A program made the position numbers and the translations under genes. A stretch of DNA of 64,000 nucleotides from Gnetum montanum. Lineage: Eukaryota > Streptophyta > Gnetopsida > Gnetales > Gnetaceae. Location: assembly GCA_015680685.1 (NCBI GenBank), contig MNCI01029178.1:54504-118503 (forward strand), read 5' to 3'. Each line of letters opens with the position of its first letter. The stretch's first letter is position 1. Positions 21,791 through 33,539 of the stretch are shown here, in pieces. The notes beneath the pieces were generated by a model. The model ran no database searches. It saw only the letters and a list, made by a program, of their open reading frames with translations, and was not told the DNA's origin.

Positions 21791-21959
21791 GAGGATAAGG
21801 GACCTTTATCTAATTAATTTCTGGATTAAATCATCTTTGAAAAAGGTATTAAAGTTCAAGATTCTAATTGGTATAATGAATTCCTCTCTTATTTACTCAC
21901 TTAAGAGACTCTCAAGAATCAATAGGAAGAAACAATAGTTTCTTTACCAAGTCAAGCAT

Positions 21960-23035
21960 TACATGGAGATTAAGGGTAATATTTACAAGGTTTGTGTCAA
22001 TGGCTTAGTATGATGGTGTGTTCTTGATGTTAATCAACTATAGATCCTCTAAGATCCTCTAAGATACTCATGAAGTTCCTTGTAGGAACCATTATGCATG
22101 GAGGAGGACAATAATGAAAATCCTCATGGTAGGATACTTTTTGCCAATAATCTTTAGAGACATCCATCATTTTTCCCATTCATGTGAGCATTGCCAAAGA
22201 GATTGAGGAATGACCATACAAATGGAAGGGCCCCAATAATGGATCCAATCATTAGAGCCTTTTGACCTTTGGGGCATTGACTTCATCAGGTCCATCAACC
22301 CCATGTCCAATGGGAAGGCATATATCATAGTAGGAGTTGACTACTGTATTAAGTAGGTTAAAGTTGTAGCCATAATTAACTATTCATCTTCTACTATAAC
22401 ACAGTTTGTTTAACAAAATTTGGTAAATAGATTTAGTATGCCTAAGGCACTTATTTTTGATAATGAAAGTCACTTTACAAGTGCTACTTTTTGAAAACTG
22501 ATGTAACCCTTAGGGGTAGAACATAAATTAACAACTCCCTATCATAGTTAAGCTAACGATTAAGCCAAAGTTACTAACAAGGAAATAAACAAAATAATAA
22601 CATGCATAATTAGTAAATATAGGGAGGATTGGAGTACAAAACTCAATGATGCTCTATGGGCTTATTGATTAACCTAGAAGCTTCCTATTAATTATTCTCC
22701 CTATGAGTTGCTGTACCAAAAGCTACCAACGCTTCTAATCCAAGCTAAGCTTGGTATACTCTTAATGGCTAGATGAGAATTAACAAGTAGTCTCATCAAT
22801 AAATGAAGTGTACAAGGAAAATTCCAAACAACTTCATGATGCACAAATAAGAAAAGTTAAATTTCAACAGGATGATAAGATTCTTTATTCAAACTCCATG
22901 CATGTACTACAATGTAGAAAGTTTCAAACACTATGGAAAGGACCTTACATCATTCATGCAACTTTTCCTTCTAGTTTCATGATAATTTACCATCCTTCAA
23001 GCCTAGAGAAACAATTGTTAGTCAATATCCAATAA
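21960..23035 (+). pseudogene. Athila-2 integrase and pol C-terminus, broken
   Basis: The zinc-binding N-terminal part is poorly preserved. The catalytic core shows FDLWGIDFI (first Asp, about 22260), ALIFDNESHFTS (second Asp, about 22450), and KEINKIITC with the Glu (about 22580). An open C-terminal piece at 22808-23035 includes FQTLWKGPYII and ends YHPSSLEKQLLVNIQ. The same ending occurs in Athila-3 (YKPGSLDRKQLVNMQ). Confidence 0.75.
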
Positions 23036-24549
23036 GTAAATCCTTTCATAGAACCTAGGACAATCAGTAGCACTAACACCTCAATATATGGACAAGCATG
23101 CTCTATTTTTTGGATCTCCTCTTTTCAACTCAAGCAATATGGACAATCATATTAACATTCTATGAAGGCTATCTATATTTTCACCTTTTTATTTTACATC
23201 ATTCTTCATATTTTTTCTGTTTTAAAATATTTTACTACTTCTTTTATATATTTTTCCATTTCTTCCTCTTGAATTTACTTATTTTATTTCATTTCATTTT
23301 GTCATTATGAAATCTCTAATTTGTTTCCATGGCTACTGCTACTATTAGAAGTTATTTAATGCAATATTTAATGTTATGATTTATTGCTAAATGATGACAT
23401 TTTATCTCTAGTTTATGTCCATGATTAATAGATTGTTAATTTTTTGATGATATTAGGAAGTGAGACCACAACATCCATCCATTCCATCAAACTCTATGAG
23501 GCTCTGTATCATGGGAGCATGAGGTTCTTACATAATTGAAAGTTAAGGTTATCAATGATCTTGTAACTTAACAAACTTAGAATAGACCAAGGATGTGACT
23601 TTAAGGGGATTTGTCATTTTTTTTCCAACTTCTTTCTTGAGTTTTATGATTCTTCTCCATTGGTTTCTCACCACACCTATTGTTGACCATAATAGGAAGA
23701 ATGTCTTTGTAGTGTGATTCCCATGAAAATAAAAACAAACACACATGAGAATTCAAAGCACACCCTTAGACAAAATAATGGGCTACCAACACTATTTATA
23801 TAGTAGGAAAGACATGTTACCCATGCCTAAATGCACCCTCTAACTAACGTCCTTCCTATATTCCTTCTTCTCTTTTCTTCTTTTCTTAGAGTTTTGGTTA
23901 TCCTTTGGGGGATTGTCATAAGCCTTTGACTATCAAAGGAGTAGGATATGGTAATGTGAAGTTACTAAAAGTGAATGAACTTGGTCTCAATTGAGGATGG
24001 GATTGTATCAAATCATCTTAATCATACACTTCACAAGGACTTCCTATCACTAGGATAAGGATCTCTTACCATTCTTTTTCTACCATCATTCTTATCACTG
24101 ACCACTTCACTATCTCCTATCATTGTCAATTAATGTATTTATTATGGAAGTAGCGTAATCCTTGGATGCTTTTTCATGTGGATTCAACATTTAACTTATA
24201 ATGACCACTAATCATCCTTTGTTCCTACACACTCATGATGAGAGCATGCAAGGGTCTCATAGACATAAACCTTCTTTGAGGAGGATCCATTTTACATGTC
24301 TTTTGGTCTTCTTAAGTTAAACTTCCTATCTCTTGGTCATTTTCATGATCAATCTTATCAACTTGCATTTCAAATGTCCAATTTTGCTTTCTTTTGGCAT
24401 TGTCAATTCATCTAACTCTAATCTATTCTCCTTTCCTAAAGAAATTACAATCTTGGTATATGTTTTATCCATCCTTCTATATTTTTCTGGCTTTCATTAG
24501 GCTCTTGTTTCACTTGCAAACTCATCCAAAATTCCTCATTTCTCATATG
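23036..24549 (+). other. Athila-2 post-pol untranslated region
   Basis: T-rich and then mixed sequence without conserved coding. It is similar, in reverse, to 38500-40020 of Athila-3; shared landmarks include the AAAGACATGTTACC and TCTTTTCTTCTTTTCTT stretches. The hydrophobic ORF at 23098-23310 results from T-richness. Confidence 0.6.
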
Positions 24550-24630
24550 CAAAAATTAACTATAAATAAATACGTCAACACAACTCCATTAATGTAGTGG
24601 GATTTGTCGACACAGCCCCATTGATGTAGC
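24550..24630 (+). repeat. U3-like block with GTCGAC core
   Basis: Short inverted motifs (CATTAATGTAG, CATTGATGTAG) surround TTTGTCGACACAGCCCC. A related block lies in Athila-3 at 38395-38485 (minus strand), and similar motifs occur in Athila LTR U3 regions. It may be the start of a lost LTR. The copia-like LTR begins right after it. Confidence 0.4.
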
Positions 24631-24637
24631 AAAATTT

Positions 24638-25345
24638 TTTTGACCTTATGATATGTTAAAACATTAAGGAAAATGGAGAATATAGAATGTTTTGGAAGTT
24701 TGATGCTTTTGCAAGCATGAATGAGAGCTCATGAGATGACATCTACAAGGAAGCATGGATAAGTACGTGTCATGACATTACATCTACAAAGAGATGTCGA
24801 TGTGGAGACCACAAGGAAGCATGGATAAGTACATGGGTGTCTAAGTAAAATCTTAAGTGGAAGCAAGAACAAAGATAAAGAATATAGAAAAATTAAAAAT
24901 TTTCCAAGACTAAGTATGAGCCAAATCAATGAAAGTAAGCCTCAGGAAGTAAAGCCCAAAAGTTGAGAAGACATCTGTAAGAAATAGAAGATGTCTTGAC
25001 CAAAGTGTAGAAGAACTAGAGAAGATGTCTTGCTGAAATAATAGATGTCTACTATCAAGAGAAGACATTTTCCTAATGATGAAGATGTCTTGGCTGAGTT
25101 TAAGATTGTTTAGAAGAAGATGTCTCTTAGAAATAGTAGACATATACGTTATGAAGAAGATGTCTCCATGAAGACACTCCTTAGAGACAGCTCCCATGAA
25201 GAAAAGACATCTCTACTAAATGGAGGTTTGCTGCAAAGAGGCATTCTAATCTCAAAGAAGACATCTTTAGTGACTATTAGATAGCTGTTGCATGAGTTCT
25301 AAGGTGATTTTGAAAACATCAAGGACATAAGAATACTTCATTCTG
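24638..25345 (+). repeat. copia-like LTR, plus orientation
   Basis: The start TTTTGACCTTATGATATGTTAAAACATTAAG aligns in pieces to the LTR end at 26801 read on the minus strand (TGTTGACCTTTTGGTGTG). Similarity runs through repeated GAAGATGTCT/AGACATCTTC motifs to about 25345. The right limit is approximate. No polypurine tract precedes it, so it would be a 5' or isolated LTR. Confidence 0.6.
24965..25265 (+). repeat. cluster of GAAGATGTCTTC-type palindromes
   Basis: About ten occurrences of AGAAGATGTCT or its complement AGACATCTTC at 15-50 bp spacing. The reverse-oriented LTR at 26340-26600 has the same motif. These are likely repeated U3 sites. Confidence 0.7.
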
Positions 25346-25539
25346 AGGATCATTGGAATTATAATGGGGAGGATGAATAAGTTTTCCAAACCAAAAATTC
25401 TACAACATAAAGAAGAAAACCAATTTTAACATGGTTCCTCAACTTGGGTAGTCCACACTTGGAGGATAGATTGGTTGCACACCTCTAGAATTTGTTCCCT
25501 CAAAAATGTGATTTAGAGGAAACCAAAACCTTTACAAAG

Positions 25540-26172
25540 TTTAAGCTCTGCTAAGGAGAGTTTCATCACTGTGACAACTCTCAGCCCTACAAGGTCCCAA
25601 CAAGCTCAAAAGTGGTTTGAAGGGCACCACACCCTGTATAATCTCTAACCTTTTCTCTAAAGTGTTATGATGCTACACCAACCACTCAACCTTGCAAGGT
25701 ATCGACAAGCTTAGAATGTGGTTTTAAGGATCCCATCATCTTTAAAACTTGAGCTTTGCTATAGAGTGTTGTGGTGCTACACCAATGCTCAATCCTGTAG
25801 GATCTAAAGAAGCTCAAGCAAGATGCCTTCCTACAAGAAGCACATCAATCGCACATGGTAATAAAAGATACCTACAATCACAAGAAATGAATGCAACTAA
25901 GTTTGTACCTTTGCTCTAAAGTGTTATGATACTGTACCAACCACTCAACCCTACAAGGTTTTAACAAGCTTAGAATGTGGTTTTAAGAATCCCATCACCT
26001 TTAGAACTTGAGCTTTTCTCTAGAGTATTGTGGAGCTACACCAACACTCAATCCTATAGGATCCCAACAAACTTAAGGAAGATTCCTTTCTACAAGAAGC
26101 ACACCAACTGCACAGGGTAATAAAAGAGACCTACAATCACAAGAAATGAATGCAACTAAGTTTGTTTATCCT
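25540..26172 (+). repeat. 259-bp tandem duplication plus a partial third copy
   Basis: Units at 25655-25913 and 25914-26172 are about 90 percent alike by eye, both running from CTCTAAAGTGTTATGAT to AATGCAACTAAGTTTGT. A more divergent partial copy precedes them at about 25540-25654. No coding is recognised. Confidence 0.75.
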
Positions 26173-26279
26173 TGTGATTTAAGGTATAGTTTACATTAAC
26201 TAAATTAAATAGATACAATGAGGAACAACAATGATTACAATGATTACTAGATGATTTACAATCGATAGTACTAAAGCTT

Positions 26280-26801
26280 GCACATTTTCCAATGATAATG
26301 ATTTCTTCTTATAGTAACTATGTTTCAAAATTCATCTTGGAATTTGTGCAATGGCTAACTAATAGTCATGGAAGACATCTTCTTTGTGACTAAGAAGTCT
26401 TTTTGCATCTAGCCTCCATTCTAGGAAGATGTCTTCTTTTGGTGAAAGATGTCTTTCTACAACTAGCCTTCATTTTGGGAAGATGTTAGTGTTTGAGGAA
26501 AGATGTCTTTCTGAGCATCTGCTATTTTGTAGAGATGTTTTCTCTTGTGATGCCTTCAATTCTACCAAGATGTCTTCTATTTCTTGGAGATGTATTTCTT
26601 CACCTTTGAATTGTTCATTCCTTGTTGAAGTTCTCAAACTTCCTCATGCCTTCCTTGTCTTACTCCAAGCTCTAATGATGTCAACTTTGCTTGTAAGTCC
26701 TTGTTGACATTCTTACCCTAAAAACACAATTAGTCACACAAACATACAAGCATTCTTATAATCCATTTTACTTAATGTTTTGACACACCAAAAGGTCAAC
26801 A
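26280..26801 (-). repeat. copia-like LTR, minus orientation
   Basis: It begins TGTTGACC at 26801 on the minus strand, directly after a polypurine tract, and shares the GAAGATGTCT repeats and following sequence with 24638-25345. The lower limit is uncertain. The LTR/PPT junction (AAAAAGGGAGAGATTG) is of the type common in Ty1/copia elements. Internal sequence would lie above 26816. Confidence 0.6.
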
Positions 26802-26816
26802 ATCTCTCCCTTTTTG
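26802..26816 (-). promoter_or_regulatory. polypurine tract of the minus-strand copia-like element
   Basis: On the minus strand CAAAAAGGGAGAGAT lies immediately before the LTR start. A second similar tract (CCTCTCCCCCTTTTT on the plus strand) lies at 26882-26897. Confidence 0.55.
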
Positions 26817-26920
26817 GTGATGTTCAAAAATTATGAAAATGGGTTAGTAGACATACAAATATCCAAATATTTTTATAACTATCCTCTCCCCCTTTTTGAA
26901 TAGTAGTAGAAAGGATAAAG

Positions 26921-27150
26921 CCAATAGTACTTAAATATAGCCATGCAATAGTTATAAAAGATATGCATTGAGCACAATCTCTATCTCTAATACATCAGAA
27001 AGTAATATGCCAATAGTACGTAATAAAAAAAAATTCCAATAGTACTTAATCATAGCCATGCAATAGTTATAAAAGATATGCATTGAGCACAATCTCTATC
27101 TCTAAGTACATCACAAAGTAATTTTATCAACCTTTATTAATAGCAATATG
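26921..27150 (+). repeat. 115-bp tandem duplication
   Basis: The segment beginning CCAATAGTACTTAA at 26921 recurs at 27036 with very few differences, including CATGCAATAGTTATAAAAG and GAGCACAATCTCTATCTC. The region has no recognised coding. Confidence 0.75.
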
Positions 27151-27296
27151 TGTACTTCTTGCTTTAATGAAGTCCATATAAACAAGAGAGGCTTAAGTAC
27201 TTAAGGAAACATATATTCATAGCATGCCAAAATACCAAATTAGAGAAGTTAGGTGAAAAGACATAAACTTATCATAGTTCCATAAAGTTCAATAGA

Positions 27297-28112
27297 GCAC
27301 AACAGAGCACAACACTGCTAGCCTTAGTGGAAAGCATAGTCCTAATCATTCCAATGCCATGTGGCAGTCTCTATACATTTCCTGCTACACCCAATCCCAT
27401 AAATACCCTTTCCCTCAACATATTTTGGCTTGGAAAATTTAAGAATCAAGCAAGTTAGCACGTTCAAAGTTGGAAAAAATCAAAGCACCAGCAAACCAAA
27501 GGCACACTAGCAAACTGAAGAAAGGCAAAGTTGCATATCATCGTAGCTCACTGTAGGACATTACAGACCACCATAGCCTATGGTAAACCATGATAGCCAA
27601 CCCAACAGGCACAAAATCCATGGCAAAACATTAGTCTTTATGGCCAAACATCATTGAGACTATGCCTATGATGTCCACTGTGCTTGTTGTACAATGTGTA
27701 CCTTCTCACCCTTTCTAAAGTTAACTATGCTTAACCCCATTCGGGATGGTGTTCTATTTTTTTTCTCTCTCTCCTTCTTTGAATTTTAAGGATTTTACTT
27801 GCATTTTTAAGTATTTTACTCATGTTTTCTATTGTTTCAATGCATAGCCATGTTTGGGCAGTAGTCCCCCTACATTGGTATCTTTGTTTTTTAGCGAAAA
27901 CTTTTGACTACGCGCATACCCATTGACAATATTGACACCATGTAAACACTTAGCATCATTTTGTATCACATTTGGTAAGTCCTTATTCATTCAACAAGAC
28001 CATTTAGGGCACCCCTCCTACACCTCTAGTAGGCCCTCACATGGACATGGGGTTAAACTATGCACCTGTGGACCCCTCGGTATTCCAACCACTAATGTTT
28101 TCGATCGCTATA
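27297..28112 (+). repeat. LTR family B, second copy (5'-truncated)
   Basis: It aligns to about 20460-21299 of the solo LTR, including CATTTGGGATGGTGTTCTA-like, CATTTGGTAAGTCCTT and the end (CTATA for CCATA). The U3 module part is missing. It abuts the Tat-X leader at 28113, where the match to Tat-Y begins, so it may have replaced the 5' end of Tat-X. Confidence 0.72.
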
Positions 28113-29345
28113 ACATGCATAGTCAATTAAGGTTAAAACTATCCTACATCTAAGATGCATCACTCTTCCACATTGGGGATCCCTTTTCTAATGCTAAGGA
28201 TAGTATCCCCAACATGGAAAAGCAAGGGGAAACTTGTTTGGAACTCCTAAACACCTCAGAATGACATTAAATGACCTTTCATGCACTCTAGGATGCTTGA
28301 GCAAGTTTTAAATCCCTTAAACTTTACAAGATTGATCCTAGGTGGTCAAAACATGGTTTCCCATAGTTTTCTATGTTGTTCTCTCTAGCACTAGCATGGA
28401 AAAAGGGGGAAAACCTAAAAACCACTTAGGGATTCTCAAAACTACTAAATTTTGACATGAATTGATAGCCCTTGAACCTAGCAAATCTAGAAGGTAACAT
28501 GCATGGTCAATTGTGACTTGAATTGGCATAGATATGGGATTATTACTTCTTCCATACTAGTGTAACTTCCCCAACATGGAAAAAAGGGGAAAAAGCTACT
28601 TTTATACTTTTGGTTGTAAGATGGTACTTCATAAGCCAAAGATCTATGATGAAGAGGCCCAAGACCTCATAGCCTCAAGATTTTGCTTGCTTGACCTCAT
28701 TTCAACCTCCAAAATCCATTCTTCCCATTCTTCCATGTTGGAGTAACTTCCCCAACATGGACATAGGGAAAATGATCTTAAGTGCCCTTAAACAGACTTC
28801 AAACATATCCAAAATCAGCTAGAAACTTGCAAAATCAAAGTCTATAGCCCTAGGGGCCTAGAAACCTAGTCAAAGTGCTTCTAAAATACTCTAAAGTTAT
28901 AAAAAAAGTGTCTCCCTATTTTTCCATGCTGAGGATATTGTGCTCAACATGGAAAAGGAGATAAATCCATTTCAACATGTTTTGACACTTAAAATCAACT
29001 CAAACTACCTCAAAACAAAGCCAAAGGATGCATAGCTTCCAAATCTGGGTCTTGATTACCTATTTGATCATGTTTGACCCCATTTTGGCTTGAATTTTTG
29101 TTTTCCATGTTGATCCTCCTTTCTTAAATGCTGGCTAGTGTGGAAATAGGGGGAAAAGTCTTCAAGACCTACCTTTTGGCACTTATAGACCTCTAAAATG
29201 TTCAATTTTTATGGATCTAACCTTGCATGATCTTGGGAAGGTTCTAGAACCTTAAGTTTAGACCTCTGAGCATCCAAAAACGTATTTTCCTTGGTTTTCA
29301 CACTAAGGGTCCTTGTTTCCATGTTGAGCCTAGCATGGAAACCTC
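28113..29345 (+). repeat. Tat-X leader: tandem modules of about 190 bp with inverted repeats
   Basis: Seven modules begin near 28166, 28360, 28549, 28731, 28921, 29102 and 29316. Each contains arms such as TTTCCATGCTGAG (28921-28933) and CTCAACATGGAAA (28943-28955), 12 of 13 pairs. The module at 28732-28761 has a perfect 10-bp pair (TCCATGTTGG, CCAACATGGA). Between hairpins recur CATGCATGGTCAATTGTGAC-like segments. The same modules lie in Tat-Y. Confidence 0.82.
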
Positions 29346-29394
29346 AAAACACTTGATTTTTAGGTCCAAAAAACCTTGATTGATGCTTGAGCTC

Positions 29395-29790
29395 ACGTAA
29401 TAGCCTTGTAGCCTCAAAACATGGCTCACTAAGGCCTAAAACTAGCAATACCTAACCATTTTTGACCTATATTAGCTAAATTTTACCATATATAGCTTGT
29501 TTTACTTGATTTTTGCCTTGTTACATAATGTTTTGGCTTGTTTTTTGGACTTGTGTTTCCTTGTTAACCTTCTATGGCTTTTATACAACCTTATGTGTTC
29601 TTTATTTGCCTTGTTATAGCTATATTTTCCTTTTCCCCCTTTAAATGGTATCAAATAGTGGTGTTTGACCTTCTCTAACCATCGTTTGACACCATGTGAC
29701 CATGACCCGCTAAGGCCTTAAACTGGCATCATAGTCAACCAAGACTCTAAACTAGCATCATGGCTCAGTAAGGCCTAAAACCAGAAAAAT
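29395..29790 (+). repeat. AAGGCCTAAAACTAGCA repeats before Tat-X pol
   Basis: Four or five spaced copies of CATGGCTCA-TAAGGCCTAAAACTAGCA. Further copies stand after pol at 33540-33620, at the same places in Tat-Y, and in a dense array at 60940-61462 in reverse orientation. Confidence 0.65.
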
Positions 29791-29990
29791 CATGACCTTT
29801 GTTGACCATTTGTAGCCTTGATTTTTATACTTTAATTTTTTAAACCTTGCTCTAACCTTTATTTGGCCCTTATTGTACTTTGTTTGGTTATTGCCATCCT
29901 ATTGAGGATATTGGATGACTTTGTTTGCCTTAGATTTACATGTGTTTGCATAATTTTATAGAATTTTAGCATTATTTATTCACTTTTACC

Positions 29991-32900
29991 TAGGTGACAC
30001 TTAACATGCTTTTGGTTGACATGCAAGATCAAAGTATGAGTACTTGGAAGCAAATTAATTTACCTTTATGTCTACATGGAGCTCATAGTGATAGTGATGT
30101 TGAATGGTGTATCAACTCTAATTGCCTAGATCTTGAGCCTAAGGGTCTCATAGATCACATAGCCTTAACAGAGAAACCTCTAGAATTTCTTGAAAACCTA
30201 GTCAAAACCTTTGAGTTTGAAGCAGGAGACATAATTAAAGACTCTATAGTTGAGGTTCCTGTCACAACACATAGTGGTGAGGAGAAAACCTTAAACTAAG
30301 TTCCTCATTGGAGCCTCAATGTGCTCAAGACATCACCAAGGTCTTGAAAAGAACATTACAGAATTTTCCTGGTCATATGAAGATATGCCATGCCTAGACC
30401 CATGTCTATTCTAGCACAATGTCATATTGGATTCTGGCATTACACCAGTTAAGTAAAAAGTGCACAAGATTAGACTAGATTTGGCCTTGATAGTTCACAA
30501 TGAAACAGTAGGTTTCATAGGGTTTTCAATTACATAGAATGGGTATCCAACATAGTGATAGTACCTAAGAAAAATAGGAGTATCTATATTTGCATTGATT
30601 TTCAAGACATGAATAAAGCAACTATCAAGGATGACTTCCCTTTCCCTAGTATTGATTAACTTATCGATACTACAACTAGACATGCCTTATTGTCCTTTAT
30701 GGATGGATTCTTGGGATATAACCAAATTAGGATCAACCCAAAGCATTAACTTAGCATGATGTTTATGATCTCATGGGGAATTGTTTACTATACTATGATG
30801 TCCTTTGGCCTTAAGAATGCTAAAGTATCCTATCAATGAGCCATGACATATACATGCAACAATTATATGCTGGGTTTTCTTAATGATTATGTAGATGACA
30901 TAGTTGCTAAGTCCAAGATGGCCAATGACCATGCTAATAACCTAGATCATGTGCTTAAATAATTTCTCAAGTACAAGCTTAGGCTCAATCCTAAGAAATG
31001 CACCTTTGGTGTCAAGACTAGAAAGATGTTTGGATTTGTAGTCTCTGAAGTAGGGATACCCATCGATCCTAATTAGGTTAAGGTCATATCCAAATTAGTA
31101 GTACCTACCAACCTTAAAGATCTTTGGGGATTACAAGGTAGATTATAGTTTATTCATAGATTTATCATTAGGCTTATAGATAGTTATAGCCCATGCAACA
31201 CTAGCTTAAGAAAGGAATTCATTATGAGTAAATGGCTCAATGCCAAGAAGCCTTTGTAAACCTTAAAGTGAGAGTTGACACAACTACTGATAGCCTATGC
31301 TCCGCAAGAGGGTAAATCATTTTACATTTATCTTGCCATCTTTGATACATCCATTGCCTCTCTACTTTGTCAAAAATGTGATGACAAAAATTCTATTATA
31401 CTACCTTAGTCATGCATTAATAGCCCATGAGACATAATACACTAAGGTGGAGAATTATTGTCTAGCACTAGTCTTCCCTTCGATGAAATAAAGAAACTAC
31501 TTCTTTAGAAGCCAAGTCAATGTCATTTTCAAGGACAACATACTCAAAGCCATAATGACAAACATCTATGAAAGTAGTCATAAAGCCCTATGAAAAGTCA
31601 TAACTATGGAGTTTCACCTTCATTACATCTTTCAATCCTTAAAGAAAGGCCAAGCTATAGATATACAACTTACAATTTCACCTGTTTATGACCAAGCAAC
31701 CATAGATCCTAAATTCCCTGATGAACACATTAACATAGTTACCCAAATACCTAAGGGTTATGAGGAAATCATGCACCTTGACAAAGCTTCAATTACCCAT
31801 GGGGCCAATTTTTCTACCATCGTAACATTTCCATATAGTGAGATCTGATCCTTCACCTATTGTTTTGGGTTCCCATGTACCAACAACATAGTGGAGTATG
31901 TGGATTTGATCAAAGGGTTGATGGTAGCTTGTGACTTATGAATTAGATGTTTAACAATCAAAGATGATTCACAACTCATGGTTCAGCAAGTGATCGAAGT
32001 CTATGCATGCAAAGCTAATCACTTATAACCTTACTATGACCTAGGGAAGTAGTTGTTACAAAAATTGACAAATGTTGATATCTAATACATACCTCAAAAT
32101 AAAAACACCATAGTTGATGCAATTGCAACATTAGTCCTTAGTGTGATGTTAGATGTGTTTAGCAAGTATTCCACCTTAGTCCTAGATTATGCTACTTCCA
32201 TCACACAAAACACTGAGAATACCTTTGAAGTCTTCATTCATACTACTCCTCCCAAGGTGTGGTATGAAGATATCAAATTTTATCTTATGCATGGAAAATC
32301 CTCATAAGACCTCACTATTGCTCAAAAGAATGTCGTACATAAGCAATCGAAGACATATGTCACTGTAGGTGATAACACATTATGTCAATGATCCTATGAT
32401 GACATACTCCTAAAATGCTTAGGTAAAACCAAAGCCAAAATGATCCTAGAGGAGGTTCACAAGGGTTTTTGTGAAAGACATATAGGACCAAGAGCTATGG
32501 CTACTAAGATTAGATGGTTAGGATACTATTGGCCCCATATGGAAAATGAATGCCTACAAAAGGTTAAGTGGTATGACACATGCCAATGATATAACAACCT
32601 TATATGTGTATCAGCAATAAAGTTGCATACCACTCAAATAGCATGTTCATTTCAATGATGGGGGTTAGATATCATTGGATCCATAATGCCTAAGTCTTCC
32701 GCAGGAAATAGCTTCATCATCACTATAACTAAATACTTTACCACGTGGATAGAGCCTATTCTCCTAAGGAAGACTATATCTAAGAAAGTCTACAAAGTCA
32801 TCCTACATAACATTATAGTCTACTTTGGCATATCTAGGATCATAGTTACAAATAATGGACTGAAATTTAGTAGTCATTATATGAAAGATTCTTATCACAA

Positions 32901-33500
32901 CTTAAGTATTAAGCATTCTTTTTAAGACCATATTACCCTCAAGCTAATGGACAAGTAGAAGCAAGCAAAAATGCCATCATTAACTTACTCAAAATGATCC
33001 TCAATAATAGCAAATGCAAGTAGCATGAGTAGTTTGTCCATGCACTATGGACATATAGAACAAGCTATCGCATGATAATCAATATGACCCCTTATAGCCT
33101 AGTTTATGGTTCTAAAGCTATTTTACCTCTTGAATTGTAGGTATTATTGCTCTAAGTAGCCTTGATTAACTTCATCAATGATGCACAAAACAAGGACTTG
33201 TAGATAGCAACCTTGGATTTAGTAGAGGAGTAGCATATGTAAGTGCTTGCTCACATCAAGCACTATCAAGAGAGGTAGAAGTGGTAGCATGACCATAACC
33301 TGACCATGTGCAAGATCAAGGAAGAGGACCTAATCTTCAAGGTTGTCTATGAGCATGCAAACAAATTCTCAGCCAACTGGGAAGGACACTTCCTTGTCAC
33401 TAGAGCCTATGGAAATTATGCATTCAAAATAATCAACATGGATGAGAATGAGATGACCAATCTACTCAATCATTCATATCTAAATCCATATTGCATGTAG
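29991..33500 (+). pseudogene. Tat-X pol: RT, RNase H, second RNase H, integrase, broken
   Basis: A 101-codon open start (29994-30299) follows TTTTACCTAG, an acceptor-like site. Then come the RT (about 30540-31190) with IVIVPKKNRSIYICIDF, LLSFMDGFLGYNQIRI, SFGLKNAK.SYQ and an intact YVDD box at 30888-30899. RNase H 1 lies at about 31210-31600. The second RNase H is at about 31860-32140 (EYVDLIKGLMVACDL, DDSQLMVQQV, IVDAIATL). The integrase is at about 32430-33120. Its zinc part (VHKGFCERHIGPRAMA, GYYWPHM) is readable. Of the catalytic triad, Asp is present in GLDIIGS, the second reads Asn (IVTNNGLKF), and the Glu is in GQVEASK. The C-terminal piece is 33306-33500 (WEGHFLVTRAYGNYAFKI). No chromodomain is present. 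Dozens of stops are present. Gag and protease would normally precede it and are absent. Confidence 0.85.
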
Positions 33501-33539
33501 CTGACAAGCTTCAACAAGTGAGCCTGCTTTCAATGGTCC

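Larger units (their letters stand above)
14207..24637 (+). mobile_element. Athila-2, Ty3/gypsy retrotransposon with a solo LTR inside
   Basis: A 5' LTR (about 14207-15072), tRNA-Asp PBS, gag, protease, RT, RNase H and integrase follow in Ty3/gypsy order on the plus strand. Domain sequences match Athila. A 1,667-bp solo LTR of another family lies inside pol. The element lost its 3' end where a copia-like LTR starts at 24638. Nearly every domain carries stops or frameshifts. Confidence 0.85.

Noticed and set aside
23098-23310. hydrophobic ORF that could be a membrane protein
   Set aside because: T-rich low-complexity sequence after pol; the hydrophobicity follows from TTT/TTA codons. The Athila-3 counterpart differs in sequence.
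14207-24637. Assignment of Athila-2 to the chromovirus branch
   Set aside because: No chromodomain after integrase; RT blocks and tRNA-Asp PBS fit Athila.
24910-25197. minus-strand 95-codon ORF
   Set aside because: It arises from the repeated GAAGATGTCT motif (Arg-His-Leu-Leu repeats) and has no independent support.
26429-26707. plus-strand 92-codon ORF
   Set aside because: Antisense reading of the copia-like LTR repeats.
28113-29345. CRISPR-like array, because of regular repeats and spacing
   Set aside because: The genome is plant nuclear; units are long and degenerate and belong to a retrotransposon leader.
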